A program made the translations under genes and the position numbers. The notes under the pieces were generated by a model. It ran no database searches. It saw nothing but the letters and a program-made list of their open reading frames with translations, and was not told where the DNA came from. A DNA stretch of 64,000 nucleotides from Rhizophagus irregularis (taxonomy: Eukaryota; Glomeromycota; Glomeromycetes; Glomerales; Glomeraceae): NCBI RefSeq assembly GCF_026210795.1, contig NC_089450.1, positions 1,178,001 through 1,242,000 of the forward strand. Reading direction: 5' to 3'. Every line of letters starts with the position of its first letter. The stretch's first letter is position 1. This document shows, in pieces, positions 25,332-36,544 of this stretch.

Positions 25332-25492
25332 GGGCACTGTCAGATATTACCTAATATCACTTTAATATAAGAACTTACCCCCCCCCAGGTAAGGTATATT
25401 ATATATATAATTCCTTATATAATATTGTATGTAACCTAAGATCTTTAGTTACCCCCTCCCCCTAAAATATTAGGTAATATCTGACAGCACCC
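25332..25492. mobile_element. Short Harbinger-like MITE
   Basis: 161-bp element with near-perfect inverted termini: GGGCACTGTCAGATATTACC at the left and, inverted, GGGTGCTGTCAGATATTACC at the right, the match extending about 26 bp. Flanking triplets are GTA and TTA, which fits a 3-bp PIF/Harbinger-type duplication with one change. A C-run (about 25380-25387) and a CCCCCTCCCCC run lie inside. No coding potential. Confidence 0.7.
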
Positions 25493-27054
25493 TTATAGTA
25501 AATTAGTAATCTAGGTACCACTCTATAATCTGATTACTACTTTATAACTTAGGATCTATAATTACTTACCACTCTTTGTTTACCAATTACCAGTATTATA
25601 TTTTGTTAATTATCTTATTTGTAATTAAGCCTTTTATACTATTTATATTTTTATATTAATATATTTTTTATTATTACTCTATAATTTAACTACCATCCAC
25701 TTTTTAATAATCTAATTACCCCTATTTTCTTTTTATTTTCTTTTGGCTTAAATGTTAAATTTGATGTTAAAAATATTGGCTTTTAATACATATTTGAACT
25801 TTAATTAAAATACTAATAATAATATTTACCTTCTAGTCATATTTTATTACCACTCATCAGCTTCAGTTTTCAGTTTTAAAATAATTAAAAAAATTGTATC
25901 AGATAGTGCAATAAATCTGAAATTAATTTTGGCCAACTCTATAGCATAATTTTTAGAATATATAATTTGAAAATTCAACTTAATATTATAGTAATATTGA
26001 AAAAGTATTTAAATACTAATTAGAGACTGAAAAAATTTCTAATTTACCAGTTTTAAATCACTTCTTAAATATTAAGTTATTATATTCCAAATTTAACTAA
26101 AAATTATGGAATAATATTAGTCAAAATTATCATTAATTTCTATACTTTAAGTTTTAAATACTTCATTATTTTTTTATAACTTTTGAGAGGTTAATAAAAT
26201 ATCCAAAAAATGTCTTAATAAATAACTGTAAAGCTGTTTCAATTTAATTATTTGTTTAACATATTTCTCTTCCTTCTATTTATTCAAAAATCTGGATTTT
26301 ATTAAACATATAATAATAAATATGTTAAAATACTCCTTTTAAATTTAAATTACAATTTTTCAGAATTTCCAGAATTTTCCTAAAAGTTATATTATATTTG
26401 TTTATTTATTGTAAATTCCTTTTTTCTTTCAAACTCTTTATAAATTCTAAATATTAAATAAACAATCAAATTAAAACAGCCTAAAAATCTTAAAATTAAA
26501 TGCCAAATCACATTAGATAATAATACTTTTATTAATACAATTTACAAATAAATTTTAAATACTAAAATAAAAATACATTTTATGACATAACTGTTAATAT
26601 TGAAACTAGAAATATGATTTTACTATCATTAAAATCCTTTTATTGAAATGAATCTAATGATATAAATTTTATTAAAATTAAATCACTGGTTATATTAAAA
26701 ATAGAGATATATAAAATACAAAATTTTAAAAATACTTTTATAATACATAATTTTTGAAAAATTTTAATATAAATTCTAAGCAAATTTAAATGTAAATAGT
26801 AAGTTGTATCAGTATTATTTGGAATTCTTTATTTATAATTTTCATATAGATTTTTTTGAATATTTTTCTTATTTTTCTATTTTTAATATTTAGCTATTTA
26901 TTTATCAACATAAAATCTTCTACCACTATAAAAAAAAATTATTAATAATATTTTTAAAAGGTTTAAGCTAATTAATTGTATTCCTTTATATTTATTATAA
27001 TTCTAAAAAAAAATAAAATTTTAGAAAAACTTTCTGATTTTTTTAAGTTTTTTA
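25493..27054. other. AT-rich intergenic region
   Basis: No supportable gene. Around 26590-26690 the sequence resembles a decayed unit of the repeat found in the pogo-like MITEs (a GTTAATATTGAAACTAG start, then AATGAATCTAATG, then AAATCACTGG). The rest is low-complexity. Confidence 0.45.
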
Positions 27055-27789
27055 AGAATCCTAGACATTACATATATAACTCACATTTGAGTTTTAGCAA
27101 ATTTAATCAAAATTAAGTTAAGTTCATAATTTTAGATAAAGCAAATTAATTGAAAATTAATTAATAGTCATAATTATGAGTTTTAGCCAATTGTGTTGAT
27201 TTTATAAAGTCATATTTTATATTTGAGCAAATTTGGTACTTTTTTTTAAAATTTAACTTATCCTTTTTTTTTAACTTTTATAGATAGTATTTTTAAAAAT
27301 AATAGTTTCTATATTTTGGCTAAAATTAAGTATAATTCTGGTTAAAATCAAGCATAATGCAAATCAAAAACTGTTTAATTAGTTTTGAAACATTTTATTT
27401 TTTAATAATTATTTATATTTAATTTATTATTTTTATTAATTATTATTTTATCTATAATTTACATATTTTTAATTATAAATTATAAAAATTAACAGTTTAA
27501 TTTATATTAATTATTTATTTTTTATTGATAATAAAAAAAAGATTGTTAATTTCAGTAAATTGACAATTAAATTTACCGATCTACAAATAATTTTAATAAA
27601 CTGAAATTATATTTTATTAAGCAAATTTAAACCTAGTATATTATTTAGAATTTACTATTACTCATATTTTGAGTTTTAGCAAATTAGTAATAATTTGATT
27701 TTAGCAAATTAGATTTATTTTAGTAGGAGCAAAAAGTGCTAAATTCATGCAAATCAGTTATGAGTTATATATGTGATGTCTGGGATCCT
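27055..27789. mobile_element. hAT-like MITE with 8-bp duplication
   Basis: 735-bp element whose ends are AGAATCCTAGACATTAC and, on the other strand, AGGATCCCAGACATCAC, the inverted match continuing about 28 bp. Both ends are flanked by a perfect GTTTTTTA (27047-27054, 27790-27797). The interior repeats GAGTTTTAGCAAATT words in both orientations. No coding region. The hAT assignment rests on the 8-bp duplication. Confidence 0.8.
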
Positions 27790-27797
27790 GTTTTTTA

Positions 27798-28114
27798 CTT
27801 CAAATAACTAGGGATAATCATTACTGTTAGCCAGAATTATCAATTTTTACTGGTGCTATATTTTTTAATGCTGGTTGATCATCATAATTTTAGTCACCAG
27901 TGATCATTACCTCTGGTAATAGTTAGAAAAATTCTTTTTTTAATATTTATTTAATTATTTTATTATTTTATTATCTTATTATTTATATTCATATAGATCA
28001 GTTTTACAAAATTATAAAATTTCATTTTTTATATATTTTAAAATTTTACACTTCATTATAAATTACTCTTTTATTTAGTTTTTATTTTTATTTACAAATT
28101 TTTTTAATATTTAA
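27798..28114. other. AT-rich spacer
   Basis: Short spacer with an ACTGGTG / CACCAGTGATCATTACCTCTGG motif group (about 27855-27920) that recalls 11085-11190. No gene. Confidence 0.4.
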
Positions 28115-28320
28115 GGGGCGTGCCAGAAATTAGCTGATTTGAAAGGGAGTGGGGGAGTCAAGCTTCAGATCAGGTCTATATATATCACGTAACATTTATA
28201 TATTTAAATATAAACTAGTATAAGTAATTTACCGTATATCGTGGGCCATAAGATACTATGCGTAAGTCTGCCCCTTGAAAAATTTCATAGAATTGTATAG
28301 TACCCGGGGGATATTTTACA

Positions 28321-28437
28321 ATTATCTCATGATCTAGTAATCAGATTTGAGCCATCTTTTTTTTGTTTGATAGCTTTCATTAAGCTCTTCAAAATAAAAA
28401 AAAATCGTTCAAATTGGACTGGTAGATCATGAGATAT
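28321..28437. repeat. Palindromic unit in the left Harbinger-like arm
   Basis: About 117 bp with inverted ends ATTATCTCATGATCTA and TAGATCATGAGAT around an AT-rich centre. The design matches the three right-arm units (end motif, TAGCTTTCATT-like centre, inverted end motif), so this looks like unit 1 of a four-unit array now split by the retrotransposon. Confidence 0.65.
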
Positions 28438-28517
28438 TCGCAAAAAATGGAATTTTTAGGCTTTTTTTAGTACCCAGGGGTACAGGGTCAAACCCCCAAT
28501 TTTTGCAAGATACCCGG

Positions 28518-29773
28518 TGTAAACGGCCGAATATCAAGCATGAGAAGATGATAAAACGCCACCGCCAAATGTAATTATCAAGTATTAAGAACGAACAAAT
28601 TAATCGTGGATTGGTGTGGATGGATAAATAATTAGCCGAAAAGGATAAACATTTAAGAAGAGTAATGATCTGCATGATGTAATATTTATTGAATGATTGA
28701 CAAAGAACCAATAGGATAAATAGAGTCGATCATTTGCGGCTTAGCGATCTTTAACAATGAGAACGATAAGAAAGAATAATTATAAGCCACAAAAGATAGA
28801 TTATAAGCAAAACACATAAAGTGGATTAAAAGAATATATAAAATAATGTCGGAAAGATTGGAGAACACAAAATAATATAAAGGATAATATGAAAAGATGG
28901 CATAAAGATGGAATATAAAAGATAACATATTAAAAAGAATATATATAAAAGATAACACAAAGCCACAAAAGATGAATTATATCTTTACGACATAATATTT
29001 GAAAGATTATTTAAAGAAAAGGTAGCACAGCCATAAAAGATGGGTTATAAATTATTTCTTTGCGATGTAATATTTGAATAATAGAAAAGATAACATATAA
29101 AATAATATAAAAGATAGCATATTAAAAGATAGCGTATTTAAAATATAGATAGTATATTAGAAAGATAGTTCAAAGATAATATGTAAAGAACATAAAAGAT
29201 AGTATATAGATAGAATAGAAAATAGCATAAGAATTGTATATATAGAGAACGGAATTCAAAGTAATTCCATAGTTCTCATCCACAGAACTCAATAAAAATA
29301 TAAGTTTCATTTAAATTATTTGTTAATGAAGTTTAATGTTAATTAAAGGTAATAGGTTCGCCCTAAACTTTAATTAATGTTCGCTTAATTAATTTTAATT
29401 GAATAAAATGGAAATTTCAAGATGAATTAAATATATGTTTTTGGAAAGTAATAACTCGTAGTGAGAGCTATCGAAGTTTGAAATTAAAGGTAAAAGTGGA
29501 TATAATTTGGGGAAAATTTAGAGAAGTTAAATTTTATTTTATATCGTTCGACGTTTTATATTACTAACGCTATTTATGTTGTGAACCAAGAATGTTGTTG
29601 TATATTGTTTGTTGAGTTTGTTGTTTGTTAATTATGTTTTGATCACGTGTTTGTTCGTTTGATTGCTCGTTCGTTCGTTCGTTCGTTTGTTTATTCGCTC
29701 ATTCGTTCATTCGACTACGAACGCTCCCCGTTCGATGCGCAACTCAGAATACGACAGGTGGAATCGGATCTCA
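28518..29773 (+). repeat. 5' LTR
   Basis: TG...CA bounded. Contains a (TTCG)n stretch near 29661-29690 and many AAAGATAG words. It is nearly identical to the 3' LTR except for two short blocks, about 29252-29292 and about 29707-29773, that are much more diverged than the rest. Confidence 0.9.
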
Positions 29774-31229
29774 TATGGTGCATGCCGCAAGAAAGGAAAT
29801 GATCATCATCACATGATTATTATTATAATGAATATGAAAATTTAATTTCGTTAGTAAGTCACTGATAGGTATTATTAATCAATATTTTATTTTAGAATTT
29901 ATTTTTAGATTTCAGGTTTTGACGAGTTCAAAAGGAACCAATAAATCAACAAGGATTTAATCGAGTTAAAAACTTGAAAAGGTGAAAGATTGAAGTTTGA
30001 AGTTGTGCAAGTAATCACTTAATCGATAGAAAGCACAAGAATATTTCTTTCGGGAATAAAGTACCTGAGAAATTTCATAAGGAGATGTGGAAGTGAAAGA
30101 TGGATTTTGAAATAAAGATTAATAATGGGAGAACACCAATGTATTATCCGGGGTTCATCTGTGTGGTATGGGTTACCTCTGAGTTTGGATTTTGGATAAA
30201 TGCTCGAGATTGGAAAATTTTTATTCTTCGACATTAAAGATTATAACGTATGGGTTACGTCAAATCTGGATACCCAGCTCAATAACACGTGAATTGCTTT
30301 GGGGACGGGGAATGAAAATTGTAAAGACACCTACTTTATCAAAACATTGGATGGATAAAATGGGACAAACCTGTAAACTATCATGCTTTGACCGAAGGGA
30401 AAAAGATAGAGATAAGCCCAGTATAGGTCCACCAATTTAAGAAAGTTGGTTTAGATGAGTTTTATGGATAGCTGATGACTTTTGAAACTGGATTTCAGAA
30501 GATTAGATTCACCCGTTAAGAGACGAGTCGGCCAACGAAGGAGGAAAAGACGGATATGTTGTATTGTTACAGGTCCTAGGCTACATTTCAGATGAGGGTT
30601 CCTGGTGTAGTGTCCTAGTTCACGCTTTCATTACAATGTTCCGTTAAAAGAAGGAAAAAATAGAAGGATATTTACACGTTAACGAGCCGTATAATGAACA
30701 TTACGTGCAGTATTTAATAATAGAGTAAAATCCGAAAAGAAGGACATTTATTTAAAAGAAGAACATTTATTTGAAAAAGAATATTTATTTGAAAAAGAAC
30801 ATTTATTTGAAAAGAAAGACATTTATCTGAAAAGAACGACATTTTGTGTGTTATAGATTAATTTATATAATATAGAATATATAGTAAGAAGGATTTATGT
30901 GGACGATAAGAAAGATTGGAAATTCGCAAACCTTAAAACTCCAAAATTTTCATAAAGTTTGTGATATGTGAAATTATGGATCTTGGTGACAAAAAGATGT
31001 GACAAAAAGATGTGACAAAAAGAGGTGATAAGTGAAACTATGAATCACGGTGACGAAAAGATGTGACATGTGAAATTAGGGAAATCGGTGATAAAAGATA
31101 AATTTTATGGCGCAGTAAAAAACCTCCGCAGCCTGAGGAGATCGTGGACTTAGAAAAATTTTTGAAATTTCGAGGCGCAGCAAAAAATTAATAGTAAAAT
31201 ATGACGTAGTAAATATATAGAACCGAAAG
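29774..31229 (+). other. Retrotransposon untranslated leader
   Basis: About 1.45 kb between the LTR and the first coding sequence. Two direct-repeat tracts stand out: units with ACATTTATTTGAAAA at about 30740-30845 and units with GATGTGACAAAAA at about 30985-31075. No convincing ORF; the small ORFs at 30019-30440 are not conserved-looking. Leader roles such as packaging or translation control would be speculation. Confidence 0.55.
29776..29789 (+). promoter_or_regulatory. Candidate primer-binding site
   Basis: Two bases after the 5' LTR lies TGGTGCATGCCGC. A TGG start is expected for pairing with the CCA end of a tRNA. The tRNA species could not be determined from sequence alone. Confidence 0.5.
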
Positions 31230-31596
31230 ATGGAATCTAAGATTGAAAGAAGTAATCTATTTAAAGATGAAAGAATGTTTAGAAGATCAAAAATAGAAAT
31301 GATAAGAGTGAAATATATATATATAGAGAGAGGAATCCGATTGAGATTCTGGATGGATATTCGTAGTAATTTAACTAAAGCATATAATGGAATGGTACCA
31401 TCAATGGGAAAGCGAATATGTAACACATAAAGAGGAACACGAATTAGGAACGGAAGAATTGGATGAATGTTTAAATTGTGAATTATGTTATCCAATAGTA
31501 AATGAACCAATAGTATTCAAGAAATTTTGGGACGCGTTATTTAAATTTGAAGATGCAATAATAATATACAATGACGTAACGATTAAGGAGTATTAG
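31230..31596 (+). pseudogene. N-terminal part of the pre-gag ORF, frame-broken
   Basis: Two overlapping frames (31230-31430 and 31387-31596) give one protein-like stretch: a basic start (ATG 31230), then an acidic segment with a CLNCELC cluster (about 31468-31490). A frame change near 31400 links them, and a second one near 31595 would lead into the 605-codon ORF 12 bp downstream. They probably form its original N-terminus. The CxxC cluster echoes the clusters in the larger ORF. No family recognised. Confidence 0.5.
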
Positions 31597-31607
31597 ATTT
31601 ATTAAGT

Positions 31608-33425
31608 ATGAATAATTCAGAAAGGGAAGATACAATGCATAAAGGGAAATGTAGAGACATAATGGATAGAATAACGGAATCAATAAGATATAGAATACAA
31701 CCAAAAATGAAAGAAAGGGGATTACGAACAATTATATTAGTAATTGTAAGAGACTGTATTGAAAGAAATCTGGGGAATGAAGTATTTGATAGATTAATTG
31801 GAAATCCTGAATTAATAGAACACAAATATATTTTGGAAGATTGGGATGTTGAAAGAAGGTTTGAGAAATTTTGGCAATGGTATAGAATCACATCAAAAGA
31901 AATTGGACCATTACGAGTAAAGACAGGAGCAATAGAGACGTTTAGGGAGTTACTATATGAAGAAGAAGGAATAGCTATGAATGAGGAGAAAGTAAAGGAA
32001 CTAATGTCCAAAATAGAATATGAGAACATACATATAGAAAATGTTCACGAATATCACAAGAATATGATGCAAAAGATAATAAGAATATTTATAGACTTTA
32101 GGGGATTTACAAAAGAACCAGAAGATTCAGAAAGTGAAGATAGTCCAGCAAGTTACGAATTGGAAAATGATTCCGAGGAAGAATTAGAGATAATAATAGG
32201 AGATAAATCATGGAAATTTAGTGAATTAAGAAGAAGGTCAAATGTTATGGATGAAGATCAACTGAGGTACATTTGGAAAATAGGAATAAAGTTGATGATA
32301 GAAATGGATATATTGGTAACGAGAATATTTATGGATAAAATTCAAGAGATAGAGGAATTGGATGAAAGGGAAAAAGAATTGAGGATAAAAGAATGGTTAG
32401 AAAAAGAAACAATAAGATGTGAAAAATGTGGTAATAGAAGGTTCGAAATGGACGAAGCGGATAGCGAATGCGGGGAATGTGTTAAAGAAGCGCAGAAGAA
32501 TGAACAAGATGAGCTAATAGAATTGAGAAACAACTTAGAAAAATTGGGATATGATGAAATAGATGTGTCAGAAATTCAAAGAATGAAGAGTTTTGGGGTA
32601 AATAATCGAATAATAGTAACTAAAGAATTTGTGGAAGAATATATGGAAATGATAGATTTGGAAGATAAAGAATTAAGAAAAGAAATTCATAAGTGGTTAA
32701 ACCAGAATACAACTTGGTGCGAAAGATGCGAAATAAGATGGATGAATGATATGTTTAGATTAGGATGGATGGATGATATGTCTAGAGTAAGAGGAATGGT
32801 ATGCAAAGATTGTGAAGAAGAAAATATCGATGAAATTGATGATCGGGTAAAAAGATTACAGAAGATTTTTGAAGATATTGGAACAATAATAACTGAAGAA
32901 GAATTGTTGAGATTAACTAGTATGGGATATACAGATGGAGAAATTTTAGATAAAGAATTCATTGAAATCTTTCAAGAAAATAAAGATGAGTCGGAAAAAG
33001 AATTGAAGAAAAAATTAGATAAGTTGTTGAAAGAACAAGCGGGAATAATAGATAGTGAAGAAAGTGGCGAAAGAAGCGATAATGAAGAATCAGAAGAAGA
33101 TAATACAGATGATTCAGAAAAGATTGGAGAAATACTAAGTCCGGATGAAAGATGGGATGAAGATATTGAAAATTTTAACGAAGAAGAGTTTGAAGATGAA
33201 GTTGAAAATGTTATAAATAGAGGGGATAGCGACTTAAGTCAAAATTCAGATACGAATAGTTCATTAAATATTAAAAATTCTGACAACGAAAGTGAATTAT
33301 CTGATTACAATTTACAAGATTTATTTCAAGAGAATATATTGAATATGGCAACTGAGAATCAAGTAAAGAGAGTGTTAGAGAACGCTTTAGGCTATCCGGC
33401 TAATACTTTGAACGCAAAGCAGTAG
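31608..33425 (+). CDS. Acidic zinc-ribbon-like ORF upstream of gag, 605 residues, function unknown
   Basis: An intact ORF of 605 codons, by far the longest in the window. It is very charged and helical. It contains two diverged copies of a unit of roughly 100 residues: a KELRIKEWL / KELRKEIHKWL helix, then a four-cysteine cluster (C271, C274, C288, C291; and C371, C374, C399, C402), then a helix pair with MKSFGV / LTSMGY and TKEFVEEYME / DKEFIEIFQE. The CxxC...CxxC spacing suggests zinc ribbons. Residues about 480-570 are an acidic, serine-rich tail. The last ~30 residues (NQVKRVLENALGYPANTL) look like the normal start of Gag, and gag continues in another frame after about 33412. So this was probably an N-terminal Gag extension. 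I recognise no known family; nucleic-acid or protein binding is inference only. Confidence 0.7.
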   Translation: MNNSEREDTMHKGKCRDIMDRITESIRYRIQPKMKERGLRTIILVIVRDCIERNLGNEVFDRLIGNPELIEHKYILEDWDVERRFEKFWQWYRITSKEIGPLRVKTGAIETFRELLYEEEGIAMNEEKVKELMSKIEYENIHIENVHEYHKNMMQKIIRIFIDFRGFTKEPEDSESEDSPASYELENDSEEELEIIIGDKSWKFSELRRRSNVMDEDQLRYIWKIGIKLMIEMDILVTRIFMDKIQEIEELDEREKELRIKEWLEKETIRCEKCGNRRFEMDEADSECGECVKEAQKNEQDELIELRNNLEKLGYDEIDVSEIQRMKSFGVNNRIIVTKEFVEEYMEMIDLEDKELRKEIHKWLNQNTTWCERCEIRWMNDMFRLGWMDDMSRVRGMVCKDCEEENIDEIDDRVKRLQKIFEDIGTIITEEELLRLTSMGYTDGEILDKEFIEIFQENKDESEKELKKKLDKLLKEQAGIIDSEESGERSDNEESEEDNTDDSEKIGEILSPDERWDEDIENFNEEEFEDEVENVINRGDSDLSQNSDTNSSLNIKNSDNESELSDYNLQDLFQENILNMATENQVKRVLENALGYPANTLNAKQ

Positions 33426-33439
33426 GAGCAGGAGGAAGT

Positions 33440-34436
33440 TTGATAGATAGGATCGAAAATGCAGGAAATGAAGCAGGAGGAACAATTAGTATACCACTCT
33501 TTTATGGAAGAGAAGATGAAGATGTTACTGATTGGGTTAGACAATTCGAGGTAGCATTTGCAGCAGTCGGAAAAGCAGCGGGAGCTAATGGCGTAAGACA
33601 AGCGGTATACGCAGCAGCACATTTAAGAGGAGCAGCAGCGCAATGGTATAATGAAATGAAAGAAGTAAATGCAGGTCACTTAGTGAATTGGGCAGATGCA
33701 GATAATGATAATGATTTAAAGCATAGAATAAAAAGAAGATTTACCAGAGAGGATGTTAGAAGAAAGAAAATGCTAGAATTAAGAAAAAGCTCGACAAGGA
33801 ACAAATGAAAGTGTTGAAGAATATACAAGAAGATTTAGACAAATATTAAGAATAGCAACTAGAGGACATGCATTAGCAGATGAATATCAAGTAGATTTTT
33901 ACATCGAAGGATTAGAACCAACAATAGGATATCAAGTTAGAAGACAGAATCCAGCGAACTTAAATGGGGCGATAGAAATAGCAGTAAGAGAAGAAGGTGC
34001 AAAAGACGAATTTTTAAGAAAAGCAATAGGAACACCAATTAGTACGAAAATAGATATCGGAAAAGATGACAATAGACAAAATATGTTCGCAAAATCATTG
34101 AACGAAAATTATGAGGACGAATTAGCTGAAATGTTTAAAGAGAAGGCGAAAATTAGTAAATTAGAAAGAATGGTAGCAAATATGGAGAGAAGATTAAACA
34201 ACGATAATAGGGATAGGTATCAACCAAATATGGGAAGGAGATTAAATAATGGTAATAGGAATAGTTATCAATCAAACCAGAATAGGGTACCAACGTGTTT
34301 CGGATGTAATAGAATGGGGCATTACAAGAATAATTGTCCCGAAGGAAGGAATGCGAGAGTAAATATGATGGACGAATATGATGATCAAGAAGAATATTAT
34401 TATGATGAATATGGATACGAGGATCCAGCAATATAA
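33440..34436 (+). pseudogene. gag: gag capsid/nucleocapsid region, frame-broken
   Basis: A retrotransposon Gag domain begins with IENAGNEAGG and IPLFYGREDEDVTDWVRQFE, followed by HLRGAAAQWYNEM, the capsid-like helices of Ty3/Gypsy Gag. Near 33790 the frame changes; the next frame continues with VEEYTRRFRQILR, YIEGLEPTIGYQVRRQNP and a coiled segment, and ends with the CCHC zinc knuckle CFGCNRMGHYKNNCP (about 34290-34335) and a tyrosine/acid-rich tail to the stop at 34434-34436. Gag packages element RNA and forms the particle; the knuckle binds nucleic acid. The start was fused to the upstream 605-codon ORF until the break near 33412. Confidence 0.88.
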
Positions 34437-34561
34437 GAAGTATATTATGCCAAGGCTATTACGATGATTATGAAGATAGAGAATTAAATTATCATAATGA
34501 GTTATACGCAAAGGATGACGCAGTAAAAGGAAGAAGACAATCAAGAAGGACGAGTCCAATA

Positions 34562-34984
34562 GTGGGATATAAAAATAATAATGAAGAGGGAAATTTACAG
34601 GAAGAATTAAGAGAAGCAGGAAATAGAATGGATGATAGAGAAATACCAACTGGTATGACAGCACCAAATTATATACCTGAACGAACTGAACAAAATGGGG
34701 ATAGACCAATAGGACCAAAAGGAATGAGATGGAGTAATAAAAGGCAAGCTTATTATGACCCAACGGAAGGACTAAGAAAATGGAGAGAAGCAGGAGGACC
34801 AATGAAGCCCAGGGAGTATGGACCAAGATTAACTGACGGAATACCACCTTATGATATTGTAGGGGATGTGAAAAATTGTAGAGCGAATATAACATATGGA
34901 CAATTAATAAATGGGAATCCTAAGTATCATAAACAATTGAGAGAAGCAACATATAGACCAAGAAGTATAAACGAAAAAAATTGA
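34562..34984 (+). pseudogene. Gag-Pol linker region
   Basis: 140-codon ORF between the zinc knuckle and protease. It is proline- and arginine-rich; the C-terminal part (PPYDIVGDVKNCRANITYGQ, then NPKYHKQLRE) resembles the linker that precedes protease in other fungal Ty3/Gypsy elements. It opens after a frame break following the gag stop and closes at a TGA ten bases before the protease ORF start, so the original polyprotein is interrupted here too. No enzymatic motif is visible. Confidence 0.6.
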
Positions 34985-34993
34985 CTACACTCG

Positions 34994-35398
34994 GTGGGAA
35001 CTATGAAAAATGAAGAGAAGAAAACTACAGCAATGAGAACAGAATTAGAAGTTGAAGATCAATTAGTGAGCGTAATAATAGATACCGGAGCAGCAGTAAG
35101 TGTGATAACAGATAAATTAAGAAGAAGATTGAATATACCTATATTTGGAAAAAGTAAATTTAGATGTACAATAGCAAATGGGCAAAAGATAGCAGCGTTA
35201 GGAAAAGCAAATATAACTTTAAGATACAAAGATGAATTAGAGATACTAAAAGAAGTTGAAGTAATAGATTCAGAAGAAGAGGATCTAATTTTGGGAAATG
35301 ATATATGGAAGCTGTATAATGCAAGAATAAATTTCGAAGATCATAGCCTTAAGGATAGAAAAACAGGGAGAAATAATAACGATCCCAGTAGGATATGA
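34994..35398 (+). pseudogene. Retrotransposon aspartic protease
   Basis: 134-codon ORF with the retropepsin hallmark VSVIIDTGAAVSVITDKL (catalytic Asp-Thr-Gly) near residue 30 and the second conserved block DLILGNDIWKLYNARINFE near 90. It would cleave the Gag-Pol polyprotein as a homodimer. The frame breaks near 35372; the following acidic stretch to about 35498 lies in another frame and ends in TAG before the RT frame opens. Confidence 0.85.
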
Positions 35399-35530
35399 AA
35401 GAGAAGCAATATATGAAAGCGAAGAGAGTGAGGACGATGAAGAATATGAAAGTAACGATGAGGGAGAGGTATTCAAAATGCACCAGAATTTTAAATAGAG
35501 AGTCTTGGCTCTGAGAGAGAGACGGAAAAG

Positions 35531-36544
35531 ATGCTCGAACCAAGTGAAAAATTTATGCAAAAATTAAGTATAGGGAAAGTAGAAGAACCAATTTGGGAAA
35601 ATATGGTAAAATTATTATTAGAATACCAAGATATTTTGGAGTATGACAAAGAAATAGAAGGGAGAACAAAAGCGGCGCAACATGAGATAAAAATAAAAGA
35701 TGGAGTAGAACCGATAAAACAAAGAAGATACAAGGAAACAGACGAAAAGGCAAAATTTATAAGCGAAGAAGTAGATAAATTATTAAGACAAGGAAGGATA
35801 AGAAAATCAAAAAGTCCGTGGAGTTCACCGGTTACATTAGCAGGAAAGAAAATGGGAAAATATAGATTCTGTATTGATTACAGAAAGTTAAACAAGATAA
35901 CTATAATGGATAGTTTTCCTTTACCAAGAATGGATGAATTGTTAGACAAATATAGAAAAGCAAAATGGTTTTCAAGCATAGATTTAGCAGCAGGATTTAA
36001 TCAAGTAGAAATGAAAGAAGAAGACAAAGAAAAAACAGCATTTGTATGTTCAAAGGGATTATTTGAGTATAATGTAATGCCATTCGGTTTAACGAACGCA
36101 CCAGCAACATTTCAAAGATTAATGGATGAAATATTAGAAGAATACATAAATGATTTTGTGGTAGTATATATTGACGATATTATGATATATTCAGGAAATT
36201 TGAAAGACCATATGGAACATGTGGAAAAAGTATTAAAGAAGTTACAGGAGAATAATTTGATAATAAAATTAAAGAAATGTAGATTTTTGGAAAGAAATAT
36301 AGAATTTTTAGGACATATAGTAGGAAATGATGGATTAAGGCCAGACGATAAAAAGATAGAAAAGATAAGAGAAATGAAGGCACCAACAACAGTGAAAGAA
36401 GTAAGATCATTTTTGGGACTTTGTTCATATTACAGAAAATTTGTGAAAAACTTTTCAAAGATAGCAAGACCAATAAGTGATTTGAGAAAGAAGGAGTACC
36501 TTTCATTTGGGGAAGAGAACAACGAGAAGCATTTGAAAGATTGA
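35531..36544 (+). pseudogene. pol: Reverse transcriptase domain, frame broken at its 3' end
   Basis: 338-codon ORF covering nearly the whole RT palm and fingers: CIDYRKLNKITIMDSFPLPR, FSSIDLAAGFNQVEM, FVCSKGLFEYNVMPFGLTNAPATFQ, the catalytic VVVYIDDIMIYS (YIDD), LKKCRFLERNIEFLGHIVG and SFLGLCSYYRKFVKNFSKIARP. These are the ordered Ty3/Gypsy RT blocks with both active-site aspartates present. Near 36492 one base appears missing relative to the frame of the following ORF, so the last 15 codons are off-frame and the connection to RNase H is lost, unless a frameshift restores it. Confidence 0.95.

Noticed and set aside
28427-28958. Minus-strand ORFs in the LTR, repeated at 38950-39421
   Set aside because: They duplicate because the LTR is duplicated; their hydrophobic translations show no domain.
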